Shown piece by piece: positions 12,347 through 25,699 of a stretch of DNA of 64,000 bases. The notes under the pieces were generated by a model. The model was not told the DNA's origin, searched no databases, and worked only from the letters and a program-made list of their open reading frames with translations. Source of the stretch: Prochilodus magdalenae. Taxonomy: Eukaryota; Chordata; Actinopteri; Characiformes; Prochilodontidae. The DNA lies in the NCBI GenBank assembly GCA_024036415.1, contig JAMWET010001089.1, positions 1,277,501-1,341,500 on the forward strand, in the 5' to 3' direction. The first letter of the stretch is position 1. The number at the start of each line of letters is the position of its first letter. The translations under genes and the position numbers were made by a program.

Positions 12347-13889
12347 GTATTTTATATTTCTCGTTTTAATATCTTCTAAATCTTCTTATTTTTTGTTTTT
12401 TTTAGACATTTTTCATTTTTTTCAAACTTTAGTAAAGTAAGTAAGTGATTTTAGTAAGCCAGATTATCCCTCTGTACTGGCATTTGACTTGTTTCAAGCT
12501 TGTTTCCTAAGATTAGCGAAACGATCTGTCAGTATAGTGGATAATGTGGCTTATACACATTTTAAACAGTGATGAGAAATGCTAGATATACCAGCCAGTA
12601 ATAAGATTGTCTAATTTGATTGTCTTATTCTTTTTTGTATATCTTTTTTATACCACACCAACTTGTTTAGAATGGCCAGTCCGAGAGCCTGTTCCTTCAT
12701 GAGTGTCTGTTCAACCCCAACCCACCTGCAGAGAGGAAAAGAAATCCTTCATGTAACCGGTTTAGTCATGAACAGACATCATTCGAGATTAAAACCGAAG
12801 GTGAAAATGTCAGGTATTATTAAACAGTGGAGAAATCATACTCAGGTACGTCATGAAGGGCCATTTCACCTTCCAAATTCACGTCATGCTGACGTGCATG
12901 TAAACAGAGCTGTAAATGCACCAGGCTTTTATGCAGAGCTTGTAAACATCCTTGTTCAGAACAGCTGTAAACTGAGCGTGGCTACTGTACACATGTAAAC
13001 GTGTTTTGCATTGATACCATGTTGGTGTCACTGACGTGCTGACAATGAACCACCAGCCAAAAACCAACTGGCCAGTGGTTCTATGGTGGCCCCTTTCCAT
13101 TGATGGACAGGTAAGAGCATGCAGCATGTACAGGTTAAAACACTCAGTGGCTGTAAACCAGAGGCCACCACCCATACTCCTGAGGTTCTGTGGTCTGGCC
13201 TCTATTGGAAGCCTGTGTAGCCCATAGGCAGTGCCTGTGTAGCAAATAGTATTTGATGACCATAGCTGTAAACCTACATGTGAACATGGTAGACCAAACA
13301 AAATGAGACTGTAGGATGGGTCGGGAGGGTAGCTGTTTCCTGTTCTGTTGTATCCTGATAATTTAACTTGGTTACATGAATTCCCTTGAATTCTACGCTA
13401 TGTACATGTACTACTCTGTGTGTAAACACAAGGTAGCAGCACCAAATATACTGGCAACTTAGTGTATTTCAGTGTACTCCATTGGAATGCTTCAGATTAT
13501 ATGAAACACGGTGCAGGGTTATGGATAGAGCTGCTGTCGTCAGTTTCTGTGTTTTAATAACTGCTTGTTTGAATGCCTGGTTTCACTGGCTTCCAGAAGT
13601 CGCCAATAAATCATGTTGACAGGTCTTTCTGAATTGCCTGATGCTCTTTGTAGCCCAGAATATTTGCTGGGACACCGAATGCCTCTGCTGTTGAGAGTGA
13701 TAAGAGAGGATACAGAGGATATAGAATGGTTGTGGAGGATTTTGAAATGAACATATAAACTAAAATAGTAAAAATACAGTAGTACACTCTAGATAGATGT
13801 TGGAATTAGAGGTGGCCGAGATGGCACATATATGTTTATCACAATACTATTCATAATACAGAATAAGGCTCTCTATATATCAGAGCATA

Positions 13890-14092
13890 TAGGACGGAAG
13901 GCAGGAAACACCCAGGACAGGCCACCAGTCCATCACAGTGGAGATATTCACATACACAGGGGCAATTTAGTATTTCCAGCTTGCCTGACTGCAGGGCTTG
14001 GGACTGTAAGAGCACCTGGAGGAAACCCATGTACCCAGGACCCTGTTCATCCAGCCTGGGAATTAAACCCACTGTGCCACCATGCTGTCCCA
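13890..14092 (+). repeat. Common fish interspersed repeat fragment
   Basis: GGCAGGAAACACCCAGGACA, CACCAGTCCATCACAG and GAGCACCTGGAGGAAACCCA, ending CACTGTGCCACCATGCTGTC. This is a widespread fish repeat whose class I cannot state with confidence. Confidence -1.
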
Positions 14093-14468
14093 GTCTGTAT
14101 CATGACAACAATAACATATCTAATATGCTAATTAGTGTACAATAGTTAGCTCCCATGGCAGCCACCGCTAAAGATAACATGACACAGTTAGTTTACAGCA
14201 ATATTATTGTATTTGGGATTTAAACCAGCTCTTCCGCCAGGCTAACATGTAACACATGTGGGAGTTATAAATCACATACACACATAAAAACCAAAACAAA
14301 TAAACAAACAAAAAGGTTTCATTCATATTCAAACTTGTGTGCCTGTATTAGGGTTGCCACCCGTCCCGTAAAATGCGGAATGGTCCTTTATTTGGCAACT
14401 AAATGTCAGATATACACGTCTGTCACACACACATGAATGATCACAATCTCTCTCTAGCCTGTATACGC

Positions 14469-15175
14469 AGGCAAGTCACATTATTATGACCACCAGCTAA
14501 TATCCAAAGTAACCATTGTGTGCAGCACAGACAGCAGCTAGATGTGCTGGGACTTACTCATTAAGGTCTTGGTTGGTTGTCACAGGTATCTGGAGCCATG
14601 GTGACTGCAGTGGGAGGATGCGTGGGAGAGGGTCTGGGAAATTAGGGGGCCAGGGTAGTCTTGGTCATGCTCTTCCAACCAGTGTCAGACATTTCTAGTC
14701 GTGTGATTTAATCTGCCCCAGGGAAGACAATAGGCATGTACTGCCCCTTTTAACCATGACAGCGATGAGGAATATGTGTGCAGACATACTATCACACACC
14801 TTATATACTGTAGGACACTTTATATCGTCGCTGTCCAGTGAAAAACATGTATCTCCATTTTTGTCCATTTTGACTTTTATGCATCATTTGAAGACAGCCG
14901 CTGCCATTTACACTGTGTGAGAATTGCATGATGAACGGACCAACTGAAATGGCCCAGAAGTGCTCGAAAGGACGTCCGGTTCCATTGACTTACATTAAAA
15001 TTGAATGAGATTTTTGGCCTCTCCTGTAAAGTTGCCATTTTGGAGATACTTGTTTTTCTTTGGACAGCGACGATATACTAACCACCAAGCCAGCTTACGA
15101 CAGGTAACTTTCTTTATGAGCTATGCATTACCACCGTTGAGAGAAGAAAGTGGTCATAATAATGTGACTCGACTG
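14469..15175 (-). mobile_element. Tc1-like relic split by MITE copy c
   Basis: Left end AAGTCACATTATTATGACCA near 14474 and right end GGTCATAATAATGTGACTC near 15152-15170 are inverted repeats. Internal sequence (GGTATCTGGAGCCATGGTGA and AGGGGGCCAGGGTAGTCTTG) matches the copies at 11935 and 55004. The MITE at 14825-15073 interrupts it. No usable transposase frame remains. Confidence -1.
14825..15073 (-). mobile_element. MITE copy c (CGTCGCTGTCC family), nested in a Tc1 relic
   Basis: A 249-bp copy in the opposite orientation to the others, TA on both sides, with terminal inverted repeats of about 32 bp. It interrupts the Tc1-like element at 14469-15175, so it inserted after that element. Confidence -1.
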
Positions 15176-15189
15176 TGTATAAAGTGTTG

Positions 15190-18100
15190 TTGAGGTAATG
15201 CTGACTGCCCCAGCCTTTCAGTGCACTAAAAGCAGTTAGCATGTAAGTAGTTGTTTGTGTTTCGTTTCTTTTTGTGTTGCAGTGTAGTGAATAGTGTGCG
15301 TGTTATTAATGATTTTGCTATTTGGTTAAAAAGAGGTGAGCTAGATTTCTGTTTATACATCTAGAGAAAATATCCAGTCAGACCTGCACTATTCTAATAG
15401 TACAGTTTTACCTCTCACATTGTCATCGTGATCTCTGGCAGCTTTATCAAACAGCACATCACGTTAATATATCGTACAGCCACAAGTGTTATGTAGCAGG
15501 TTTAAAGCCTTAACAGCATTAGCTTAATTCCTGGAGCCACATCTTAAATAACAGACGAGTAGGCCTTTATTGTCTGTGTGTCTTATTAAATGCAGGCAGA
15601 TAATAAAAGTGGAGGAATTAATAGAGCAGTGCATTTGGGGCTGCTGCAGAGGTGAGCTATGGGAGTGCTAGGGGGATGGCATGCCAGGAGGGGGATCTTA
15701 TCTTTTTTAAATAGTGAGGAGGGAGAGCGAAAGGCCCTCTTTTGTGGCATCACGCACGAGACAGGTTCATTTCAATATGAAAGTGGCCAGCTGCAGCCAG
15801 CGCAATATTCCATCTCCTGCCTCACAAGCGGCCTGAATGGAGCCTTCCCTTCAGCATGCATCACATCATTCATCAATCTCTCAGGTGCTCCCTCAATAGT
15901 CTGCCTCATTAAGATTCTGCATGCTCAGTCCGCTCGCGTATTGGCCTGCTTTATTTGCTATTACCATGGCTTTAATGTGCGTCTTGAGAAATGCCCCCAA
16001 TGTTACTATTGTCGCCTTTTTTCCTTTCCCAAGCCAACCGCGGATGACATCTTAGCGACATTTATTTCCAAGGCAACAAGCTTTTCCAGGAAACCCTTGT
16101 AGCTGCGTGTGTGTTTCTTTTTTTCGCTTGAGGTTCTAATAGCTCGTCCCACTCGGCGCAGTTTAATGGCCTGTCCTCGGCCTGCTGGAGGGGGCGAGCT
16201 AAATGCAGTGGTGAATTGATCAGCCTTGGAGAGGCAGAAATGTCATCGATGTAGGGCTCCAAAACATGGAACTGGAGAGATGCGGACGAGAGGTAACCTT
16301 GTTTATAAGCTAATAACGTTTCCAGGCTGTACATTACACACAGTCCATGCTTCTTTTGAACTAACATGAGGCTCCCACCTTCATGCTTCACTATGGATCA
16401 GGTGCTCTTGGGATCAAAATGAAAAACCTTCTACAGCGCCACCATGTGGCAGACCAGTGCAGAAGGTTAGTTAAGAACATAAAAACAGAAGCTTACCCAT
16501 TCGTTTTTGGATGTCTATATTTGTAATAAGATGATTTGTGTTTCAGTATTTGTTCTACCCGAATAAACAATTTACTGTATTTAGAGACGCCTAAAAAAGA
16601 GGTAAAGGTAAGAGACCCCCCAGCACCCTCTGTTTTGGGCACGTTTGGATGTGCTTCTCTTTAGCAGAGGATGTGCTGATTGCTGTGCAGTTAATTGCTT
16701 ATTGTTTTGTGCGGAACTGCTGTTCCTGCTGCTTTTAGAGCACCCTACAACTCTAATAACTCTAGTCTGATAAGGCTTCTCTCCTCATCATGCGACTGAG
16801 AGAATTCATGCACAGTGCACCTGTCCAAGTTGTGGTCCCATTAACATTTTAATGGCATAATACTAAAGGAGCCCTACTGAGAGGAAGTTTTCAGGGCCTT
16901 TTCAAGTGCTGTTTAATAATCTTGTCTCTGAAAACGTCAGCCTCTGCTGCTTGTTGCATGAAATGTTCCCAGCCAATAGCAAAATCTTTTCTCATTAACA
17001 CCAGGACTTCTTTTTTTCCAGCAATATTCAAAATAACTTTGTTTATTTTTTGGCATATATATAAATGTATATTTCAAAGTTCCAAGAAGATCCAAGATCC
17101 AATAAGATTAGCGTTTAATATTGACCCTCGTCAATATGAAATTTGTTCTGAAGCTAATTAGGCCTTCTTATCCTTTGCCGTTAGCAATGCCTTCCTGCTT
17201 GAATGATAACCATGCATTCCCTTCGCTGCAATCACTTCAGTTTGGCCTGCCACAGTTTTTGTCAGCTCTGAGACACTTGACGATTCTCCTGCATTTTTTT
17301 CAGCAGAACTTGCTCATCAAAAGGTGAAAGCTTGCGGTGACAGCCTGCATGTTCCTGTTTAGTCTTGACATGTTTTGTTGCCAATTGCTAAACTAGAGTT
17401 GGTGGAACATTATATCAAATAGGATATAATGAAATAATTCAGAAAAACTGAATTAGCCACATACTAAGGCTTATTATTCAGCGCTTACAGTAGGACTTAC
17501 AGTGCTACGTGAACAACAACTGAAACTGGCTGTGTTCTTGGGAGTTCATAGAAACTTTGGACACACTAGTAGTTCCTGGCTATTTAAGAGATTAGTTAAA
17601 ACACACGCAGGAATAGTCGTCTGGAACTGTGATTGATCAGGGTGGTCACGGTGAAGAGTAAAAATCAGAGATTGGTTAAAGGGCTTGTTTTTGCAGTGCG
17701 TGCTGCGATATCAAGACCAGCAGTGATTAAAAAATCATATATAGTGTCGCACCAACTTGAACTGCTTTTTGGTGCCATTTCATCTAAATATTCCTAGTTG
17801 GCATTCAACTTGATGGAAGCTTGGTTCACACTTAGCTATTTTCACGTATTCCCATTATTCCATTTATTCACCAGAACATGGTCAATTCTCACAGAGAATC
17901 AGATTTGCCAGATTGGTGGTGGAGACTGTGCCGACATGGTCTGAGCAGCGAGTTCCATGTGACTGAACATGACGTGAGTGACAGGACCGGCTGCTGCCCA
18001 ATTGCATCATCCCCCCGTCACGCATCAATAACCAGTTCAAAAAAGCTAGACATAAATTTTTACTGTGAGCCTCAGCAAAATGACTTCACTGAAATGCAGG

Positions 18101-18550
18101 ACTGTGATTGGAAATTTGTAGTTCCCTTGCCTTTAACTATGTTCCCAGTGCTCATGTCACAAGTTATTGGAGCTTTCAATGTATTTTAAAGAGCAAACAT
18201 GCCAGTTTACTGCTGTACTATTAAAAACGTTAACCTGAATGTCAAAGCCTATCCCCATGGATAGTATACACAGGGGCTGTCTTGTTAGGAGCTGAAGAGC
18301 ACACACATTGTAATTGCACGTGTGTGTGTTGTGTAAACATGCGACAGAGAAACCTGGCTTCTTTCATGCCAAGCCAAACATTACTTTGAAAAGTCTTACA
18401 CTGAGCACATGATAAACCATTTCAGTTGAGAAGTAACAGCTTCTATCTCACATATCCTCAGCTAGCGTGTTGCTTAACGTGAGTTAATGGCTGTATTTGA
18501 AATGGCATAGTATATACTACTTATGTACTAAATCTGCCCAAAAGTAGGAT
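15190..18550. other. Unique intron with candidate conserved blocks
   Basis: No exon recognised. 15640-16270 is GC-richer and open for 147 codons on +. 16740-17330 contains several AATAAC/ATTAA and TTAATGG homeodomain-like motifs. Possible regulatory DNA, by composition only. Confidence -1.
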
Positions 18551-18771
18551 GTAGTATGCAGTGTGTGACCAAATTGAAGATCTGTAGTGCACTGGAGATT
18601 CCCGGATGGTGTTCTACTCCAGTCAGAGTTACTAGTATACAGGGGGAGCTGTCTTTGTGGTGTACTGCATCCCATAATGCACCACAGCCTCACCAGCTCT
18701 CAGCCTGCTTCAGCCAGAGAAAATGGCGGAACACTGGGAACAAAACACAGCCCACTCTGAGCATAAATGTC

Positions 18772-19230
18772 AGTGTAGTGATAGTAGTGGGGTATGTGTT
18801 CATCAGAATTAGCCTCAGATAGTTAAAACATACAGGTCTGATAAATAAAAGATGAACTCGCTTTAGAGGTTTAGTTTTAGAGTGAAATAGCAGAGGGGAG
18901 CTAAGAGCTAGGCTAATTGTATTTCAGGTGAACTGAGCAGCGTTAGCAGCAGCTAGCTCTAAACAGTGGCTACAGTAATAAAAGCTCTGAGGTAAATGTG
19001 AGTGTAGTGATTATAGTGGGGTATGTTTTCATCAGAATTAGCCTCAGAAAGTTAAAACATACAGATCTGAAGATGAATAAAAGATGAACTCGCTTTAAAA
19101 GTTCAGCTTTAGAGTGAAATAGCCGAGGGTAGCTAACGGCTAGGCTAAACGTAGTTCAGGTGAACTGAGCAGCGTTAGCAGCAGCTAGCTCTAAACAGTG
19201 GATACAGTAATAACAGCTCTGAGGTAAATG
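18772..19230 (+). repeat. 229-bp tandem duplication
   Basis: Two head-to-tail units start at 18772 and 19001, each beginning AGTGTAGTGAT and including CATCAGAATTAGCCTCAGA, GATGAACTCGCTTTA and GAACTGAGCAGCGTTAGCAG. They differ at scattered bases and one has a 3-base insertion. It lies next to the Tc1 relic at 19262. Confidence -1.
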
Positions 19231-19261
19231 TGAGGTAACTGGTCATGTGACTGTATTAGTA

Positions 19262-19975
19262 TACTACACTGTAGGACACCCCTGCAAATTACTGAATTCG
19301 GGTGTTTCAGCCACACTCTTTTGTAACAAGTGTATAACATCAGCACAGAGCCATGCCATCTTTATAGACTAGCACTGGCGATAGCATTGGTCGTACTGAA
19401 GAGCTCAGTGCCATTCTTTAAACACAGCACTGTCAAAGGATGGCACCTCGCTGGACTCACGCTGTCACTGGACTCACTTCACTATCTGACAGTCTGATTC
19501 TGGTGGGCGGCATGCCAAAATATCAATACCCACCTATGAATGCATATTGGCAAGAGGAAAGTTTGGTGGAGGAGGGATATTAGTCTGAGACTGTTTTCAG
19601 CGTTTAAGCCTCTTACTTCCAGTGAGGAATGATGTTAATGATATGGCATACAAAGACATTTTAGACAATTATATGCTTCCAACTTTGTTGCAACAGTTAG
19701 GGAAAGACCCATTCTTGTTCCAGCATGGCTGGGGCCCTGTGCACAAAGCGAGCTCCACAAAGACATAGTTTGACAAGTTTGGTGTGGAGGAATTCCAGTG
19801 GTCTGCACAAGAGCCATGACCTTAACCACACTGAACACACAGACACTCCAAAATCATGAGTAAAGCGCCTTTGCAGACTAAGAGACTAAGCTGCAGTGCT
19901 TTCAATCCATGTCCAAGAAGCTCATATAAGTATGACAGTCACGTCCACAAAATATTTTGGCCATATAGTGTATAT
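19262..19975 (+). mobile_element. Internally deleted Tc1-like element
   Basis: The left part (GTAGGACACCCCTGCAAATT) and right end (TTTTGGCCATATAGTGTA) match an abundant fish Tc1-like element. Coding remnants on + correspond to the initial GRTEEL-like region near 19395 and to a DDE region near 19640-19810 (TTGTTCCAGCATGGCTGGGG, then GTGCACAAAGCGAGCTCCAC). The middle of the transposase is deleted and the frame is broken. Confidence -1.
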
Positions 19976-19984
19976 GTCATCTTC

Positions 19985-21560
19985 AACAGTCAGAGACCAC
20001 CGTTCTTTTGTTTAACAGAAGCCTAACATTAAAAAAAAACTAACATTATTCAGTATTTGGTGTCTTTCTTGTGTCTTGCATTTAGTCTATATAGAGATAT
20101 TTTTAATGATATGTTAAGTGTCCACACATATCACATTCATAGCAACTTAAATAAACCCATAATAAGGTATTTATGACGAGACAAAATAAAATTCTTCATA
20201 TTATTTGGAAAAACTACATTGTTATTGGTTTTACTTATTTTTCTTAAAACATCTGAATTTTGCTATTCTTTCTCTTTTTTACTTCATGGTTTCTGTAAAA
20301 TTATTTATTAAATATTCAACAGTCTATACACTGTTGAGGAATATGTAATTATGTTTATTTAGTTATTAAGACAGAAGAATTATACACATGCTTTCTCCAA
20401 TATCGTATATGAAGAAAATCATCACTAAAAATAAAATCTCTAAGGATTTTTACGCTTTGAACTTTTCTCTTTTTAAGAGACTTAAACTTAGAATGAATAA
20501 TGTTTTCCTAAACACTGCATGGGCTGTTAAAATAATCACTCTGGTATAATAAAGATGTAAAGATGACAAAGAGTACAAAGTGGAAAAAATAACAACATGC
20601 TACATTAAGTTGAAAGTCTAGAGAGAACTTTCTGCAAAAAAGCGCCTCTACAGAATTAAAAGATTTCACTGAAATAATGTAGGTTGTCAATATAATATAT
20701 GAGGACTTTTAATAAATAATGATAATATAATAATAAATGAAGAAAGAACTCCATATTAATACAGTGTTAAACCACTTTACTTTATGAATGTTGTTATGTA
20801 AGGTGTTGTGTAAAAACCCTTACCTTTTTTACCCATGACTAATCCCAAATGAGTAATCCCAAACATATTCAATAATGAAGAGGTCCGTGGCAAATATATA
20901 TAAGACCCCGGCGACCAGAACTTGTGTAGGATTTTTAATAATTTCCTTTTTTTGTTTTTTAAACTCTCCTCTGGCTTAATGAACATGCTTCCCTTTTGGA
21001 ATGTAAATAGTTTCTAAGGTACTTATTTAAAGGGAAAGTCAGAGATTCTCATGTTTTTAGGTGGTAATGATATCAAAATATGCTTACCATAAGAAAAGCA
21101 AAGACTAGAAAAAGAGCTTTGTATTTATGGGTCTATAAAAGTATATAAATGTTGAAGCAAAGCACCTGAATAGTACTGAAGTGCTAATGGATAATTGGAA
21201 TTTGTTATTTTCGCCCAAGACTTTTTCAATAAAAAGAAAGAAAAAAATAATGAAGAGGTCTGGACCCTAGAGAGGTCAGTCCATTGTTCTGAGAATGCTG
21301 GCATCTTCTTTGTTTGATTTTCTTCTGCTTTATTCATTTCTCTTTAAAAGCAGATACATGTCCTTCCACACCCACATTATTGAGTTGTGTGCTCACAGTG
21401 GAGAGATGGATGGATTGTCTCACATGTTTAACATAAGAGGATTTTCATATTGTGCAGTTTGGAAGACATCACCTTTGATAGTACAGTTCCCCATGCAAGT
21501 GGATTATTTCCTTATGGATTAAAGTCTAATCTCCTTAGAAATCCTCCTGGTGTGTCTCAG
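19985..21560 (-). mobile_element. AT-rich cluster of overlapping Tc1-like relics
   Basis: AGTCAGAGACCACC near 19988 resembles an element end. Two segments carry AATAATGAAGAGGTC (near 20871 and 21248), and 21290-21430 carries the GCAGATACATGTCCTTCCA and CACAGTGGAGAGATGGATGG landmarks shared with 2698 and 10806. The 1.5 kb looks like two decayed copies placed end to end or nested. AT-rich and non-coding. Confidence -1.
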
Positions 21561-24450
21561 GATCCTGCGGAATAATTACACATCTTAAGGTTCGGTTTAA
21601 AGTTCAGTTTAAATCTCACAATTATGTGTGACACTTTTTAGCCTGTGACCACTAGAGGGACTCAGTCCATAGCAGCAGCAGCAGCAGCAGCAGGGTGAGT
21701 TTCACTCCCCTTGTCATTTCAGTGCTTGTAGATGATGCTGAGTTGATATCTCATTTCACTGTCATCTACTTGCAGTGGTTTACTAATCGTAATACAGTCT
21801 CATATTAGTCGCATGATCACTGATGTCGTTATTAGTTAACAGTTTCTATTAGAAAAAGTTTAGACATAATACACATGCGCCTACTACTTTTGCCCTGTCC
21901 ATTCTGTACCGTCCGAGAGAAAAGTTATTAGGACATGAAAGTGAATTTGTATGCATCAGTGAGGGGTGAAATCATGCGTGGGCTTGCTCTCTGGCTACAG
22001 GGGCTTGGTAAAAGTAGATCGGGTGGGGAGGCTGTGATTAAAAATCAGCTACGAAAGAAATGAACTGGGACATGAACAGAATTACCCACTCACACTCACT
22101 GACGTAACCTGCCTACAGATGTCATACTGGCAACAGGATATTCCTATTAGCAGAGATAGCATGGAACCACTCTGTCTTTAGAGGATCAGTAGTGGTACTG
22201 AATTGGCTGAGTGACTGGCACTTGTGGACTTTGCTGCCATATGAAATAACTATGCTCACAACACTGTTAAAACAAACACTGTACTGCCCTTCAGGAAGAA
22301 ATGCATAGCCAACAGCGTGACAAAATGTATATTAGCCTCTACAGACTTTCTATCTCCATTAAAAACAATGTTTGCACATTTTGGATGCAACACAATGCAT
22401 TCACTGTGTAGACTTTAGTCTTTAGTCTGTGGCTAGTTGGCACAGAAACCTGATCCTTGAAGGTCCTGATGAGCAGGTTATGTGTTGGAAGTTGCTTCTT
22501 AGAGGCTTTTGGAACTTCTCACAGCTCCTATGCTATAGCACCCGGGCACCTTGTGCCGTGACCTTCTGTATTAATTTGCCTATTTTGGTATCTACAGTAC
22601 ATTAACAGGTATGTACCTGAAAAATATCACATCAGAGCTGACAACTGCTAATGGTGGGGCTACCCCCCGACCCCCCACCACTGTTCCACAGTGTCCTCAG
22701 CGGCTGCACCAAGTTTCCCTGTAATGGCTGCCAAAGGCCTGTAATGAAACTTACTGATCTGAATTTTACACAGCAGGTTTGGCTTGATTTACACGAATCC
22801 TAGTACGAACGTTGCCATGGAAGGGTGCTTAACAAACATAAAATGAACACAGTACAAACCAAAGACGTATGGACAGACCCTTAGACAGGATAACTAGATC
22901 GGATACCTGAACAACATGTTTATGTTTACAGAATAACCCGTCATCTCCTCTCTGCACAACTTCATTGGTATATTCATTCGTACTTTCTAATGTCTCGACT
23001 TGTGCATTTGCCTTATCAGCTTTTCTCGAGTCATGAATTGGGAATTATAGGACAGATCGTTTTTTCATACAAGAGTGATGGACATATTTGAAGTCCTTAT
23101 AAAATACTCTATATGCACATTTTACTCCATCTATAAATTATATTATGTATCAAGGAAGCAAGGTTCCCTAGTTTTGTAAAAGCTCTACTTCACATCATGC
23201 AAAAACACAAAAGGTCTTGTAGGTTAATGCAGATATATCAAAATACAGGCAAGCATAATTCAAAAATTCATTGGATGTTATTGCACATCAGAAAGTCTAC
23301 CCAATCACTTTACCTTTTACTCGTATGAGTTTTGTTACATTTTTTGATCCAGACCAAAAGAACCAAACTACAAATATGAATCAAGCCTTGCGTTATCATA
23401 TAGAGGCCCAAAACTCTCCAAACAAAATGGAATTGAGAAAATATTCCAGTAATCCCCAAACAATCCCCCTAACTGCACATTTATGCCGCATGCAGTCCTA
23501 ACCAGTCTCAACTCTGTGCTAAATAGAAGCCTAAATAAACAGGAAACAGACTTAATAGGAATGAGGTTCTGTGCCAAAGGCTGCACGACAGTCTTGGGGT
23601 TTTTTTTCTTCTTCAAACTTGTATTTATGCATTTATGACAAATTATTGTTGTTGCTAGCTGTGCGCAACTAGATCCATGCTGCTCATGCAAAACGAGTAA
23701 GAGCATTATTCTGTGATGTGTCATAGTGGAGTGACGTCCAATGTTTGGCTTTAGTTTCTGTGTGAATGACTGTTTGCGTTCACATGCATTGTTGGCAATG
23801 AGCAAGCATTTCAGTGTTGTGAGTTTCCAGGATACCCTAACAACAATATGTTTACATTTTGACACATATAACAAGGAATGTTTAATCATAAACACGATTC
23901 CTGGAGACAAGCAGATGCAGATAAGTCTGCTGACTGCCCAGTAAAGTTCTTTGGATGAGCACCTTAGTAATTGCAATCACAAAATAAGACTGACTGAACT
24001 TTATATGATGCTTAAAAGCTAATCTGGGTTGAAGGCTTCCTCACTGAGCTCAAATGAAGCCCTGCATGTGGCACATTCAGCTTTATTAGACACGTTCGGA
24101 ATAGCCCCTTCATTAAGTTTAGAAAGATTTACTGTTAGAGAGTTTGGCATGAGGTTTATGGTTAGAATAATGTGGGAAGCATAAATGGAATTCATGTTGC
24201 GTGGGGTAGCTTTGATCACAGCTGTAAATAGCGTTTGGACAAACCCATCTCCCATTGCTTTTGCTCTATAAAGTTATAATGGGTTTTTTAACTATCTACA
24301 TACTGACGTAAGTAGGGACCACTATACACCAGGCACCATCTGGCCGGTTGAAAGAATACAGCAGAGCATGACAGATGTTGTAGTTTGAAGTACTGAAAGT
24401 ATTCCACTTTTTAATAGCACTTTGTTAGCCCTTTAACCCTTTACAGGACA
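21561..24450. other. No gene recognised
   Basis: Unique intron. The minus-strand frame at 23368-23976 (202 codons) is the longest non-repeat frame in the window but has no recognisable domain. Confidence -1.
21672..21693 (+). repeat. (CAG)7 trinucleotide repeat
   Basis: Seven CAG units followed by GGTGAGT. No coding frame supports translation. Confidence -1.
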
Positions 24451-24459
24451 TTTCAGTTT

Positions 24460-25125
24460 GTAATTGGGATTGCTTTAATCATGAGATGTAGAACGTGCAA
24501 CCTGCTTCGAATATTGAAGTTGTAGAAAAATACCCCTGCAGATTTTTCTTTAGGAAATGAATGCAAATCTCTAGTAAGGAATGGAGGCTGGGATAAGGGG
24601 TGGCCCAACTGTATATTATATTTGTTTACTGAGAGTTCTTCATATTCTGTGTATATATACAACTATGGAAATAATTAAAAGAGACCTCTCCAGTTTCTTC
24701 TTAAATCAACATCATCTCCACATGTACAGCAGGCCCTTAGTGAGAACAGAAGGTTGGGTTCCAGCTTTACTGGCAGATACAGTGAGCATCTGGTTCATCA
24801 GAACAAGGTCGAGCAGCAAACACACAGGACAACACAGCTACAGACTGGCAGAGGGCCAGAATCCCTCTCTACTGACCTTAATGAGCACCACCTCATTCCA
24901 ATGTCCCTTAACCACCATAAGATGACCTCAAGCGACCTGCAGAGAGACTGGCGAGCGGTGGCTGGGGTGAGACTGGACTGTCATTAGTGTTTTTCTAAAT
25001 AAACAGATCTAATTCGATATCTGATCTGGAATTTGGGAGACATGTTTCCAGTAGTGTAGAGAATACACTACTGGAGAAAACTGAGGAATTTTGGTCAAAC
25101 ACAAACCCAGACACTGTACAACTAG
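24460..25125 (+). mobile_element. Tc1-like relics
   Basis: 24480-24560 has ATACCCCTGCAGATTTTTCT, as in the relics at 25430 and 31560. From 24660, ACTATGGAAATAATTAAAAG begins a different relic with a partial frame around LSTDLNEHHLIPMSLNHHKM (24850-24905) and ends about GGAATTTGGGAGACATGTTT (25029). Family assignment is by resemblance, so confidence is moderate. Confidence -1.
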
Positions 25126-25149
25126 AGGAACTGGTCATTGTGGGGTTGT

Positions 25150-25259
<110 letters not shown>

Positions 25260-25429
25260 GCTAGTAAATTTGATTTAAAGAATCTTAGTAATTTTAATAT
25301 TCTTAAATATTTCTTGAATATAAATTTAATATAAAACATTTCTGGACTGTGTGATTGATGCTGGAAAAATAATAGCTTGCATTTAATGAACATTTTGACT
25401 GGAATTGGTCATGTGTAGTTTGACAGCCA

Positions 25430-25660
25430 ACCCCTACTCCATTCCTGGTCACAAAACCACTGTTGACCTGATGTTACTTGTGTTGTTATCCCGCATACAG
25501 GCATCAAACAAAGCAGAGTCCAGACCTGAATGTATTTGAATGCTGAGAAGCAGACATTGCATTCAACTTCCAAGACTGAACTTTGGAGGAGTGGAAAAAT
25601 ATCCCTGCAGATTTCTTTGGAAAACTGTTTCACCTTTTGATGGGTGTTTTTTTAATAAAG
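25430..25660 (+). mobile_element. Tc1-like 3' relic
   Basis: GTCCAGACCTGAATGTATTTG, GAGAAGCAGACATTGCATTC and TATCCCTGCAGATTTCTTTG match the 31560-31705 segment. This is the conserved region after the last catalytic acid of a Tc1-like transposase, frame lost. Confidence -1.
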
Positions 25661-25699
25661 TCTTGCAGTTGAATTTCTCACAGCAGGAGGATAAGCGCT

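Noticed and set aside
13090..13120. ACAG/GTAAGA as a second recursive splice site
   Set aside because: The preceding pyrimidine tract is poor and the site is inside a Tc1-type repeat fragment.
12879..13301. 140-codon minus-strand frame
   Set aside because: Overlaps a fragment resembling a non-autonomous Tc1-type element (13055-13150). No domain.
21672..21700. CAG repeat followed by GGTGAGT as a coding exon end
   Set aside because: No open frame or acceptor upstream supports an exon.
23368..23976. 202-codon minus-strand frame
   Set aside because: Longest non-repeat frame, but no recognisable domain, no splice context, and composition like the intron. Chance opening is the simplest reading.
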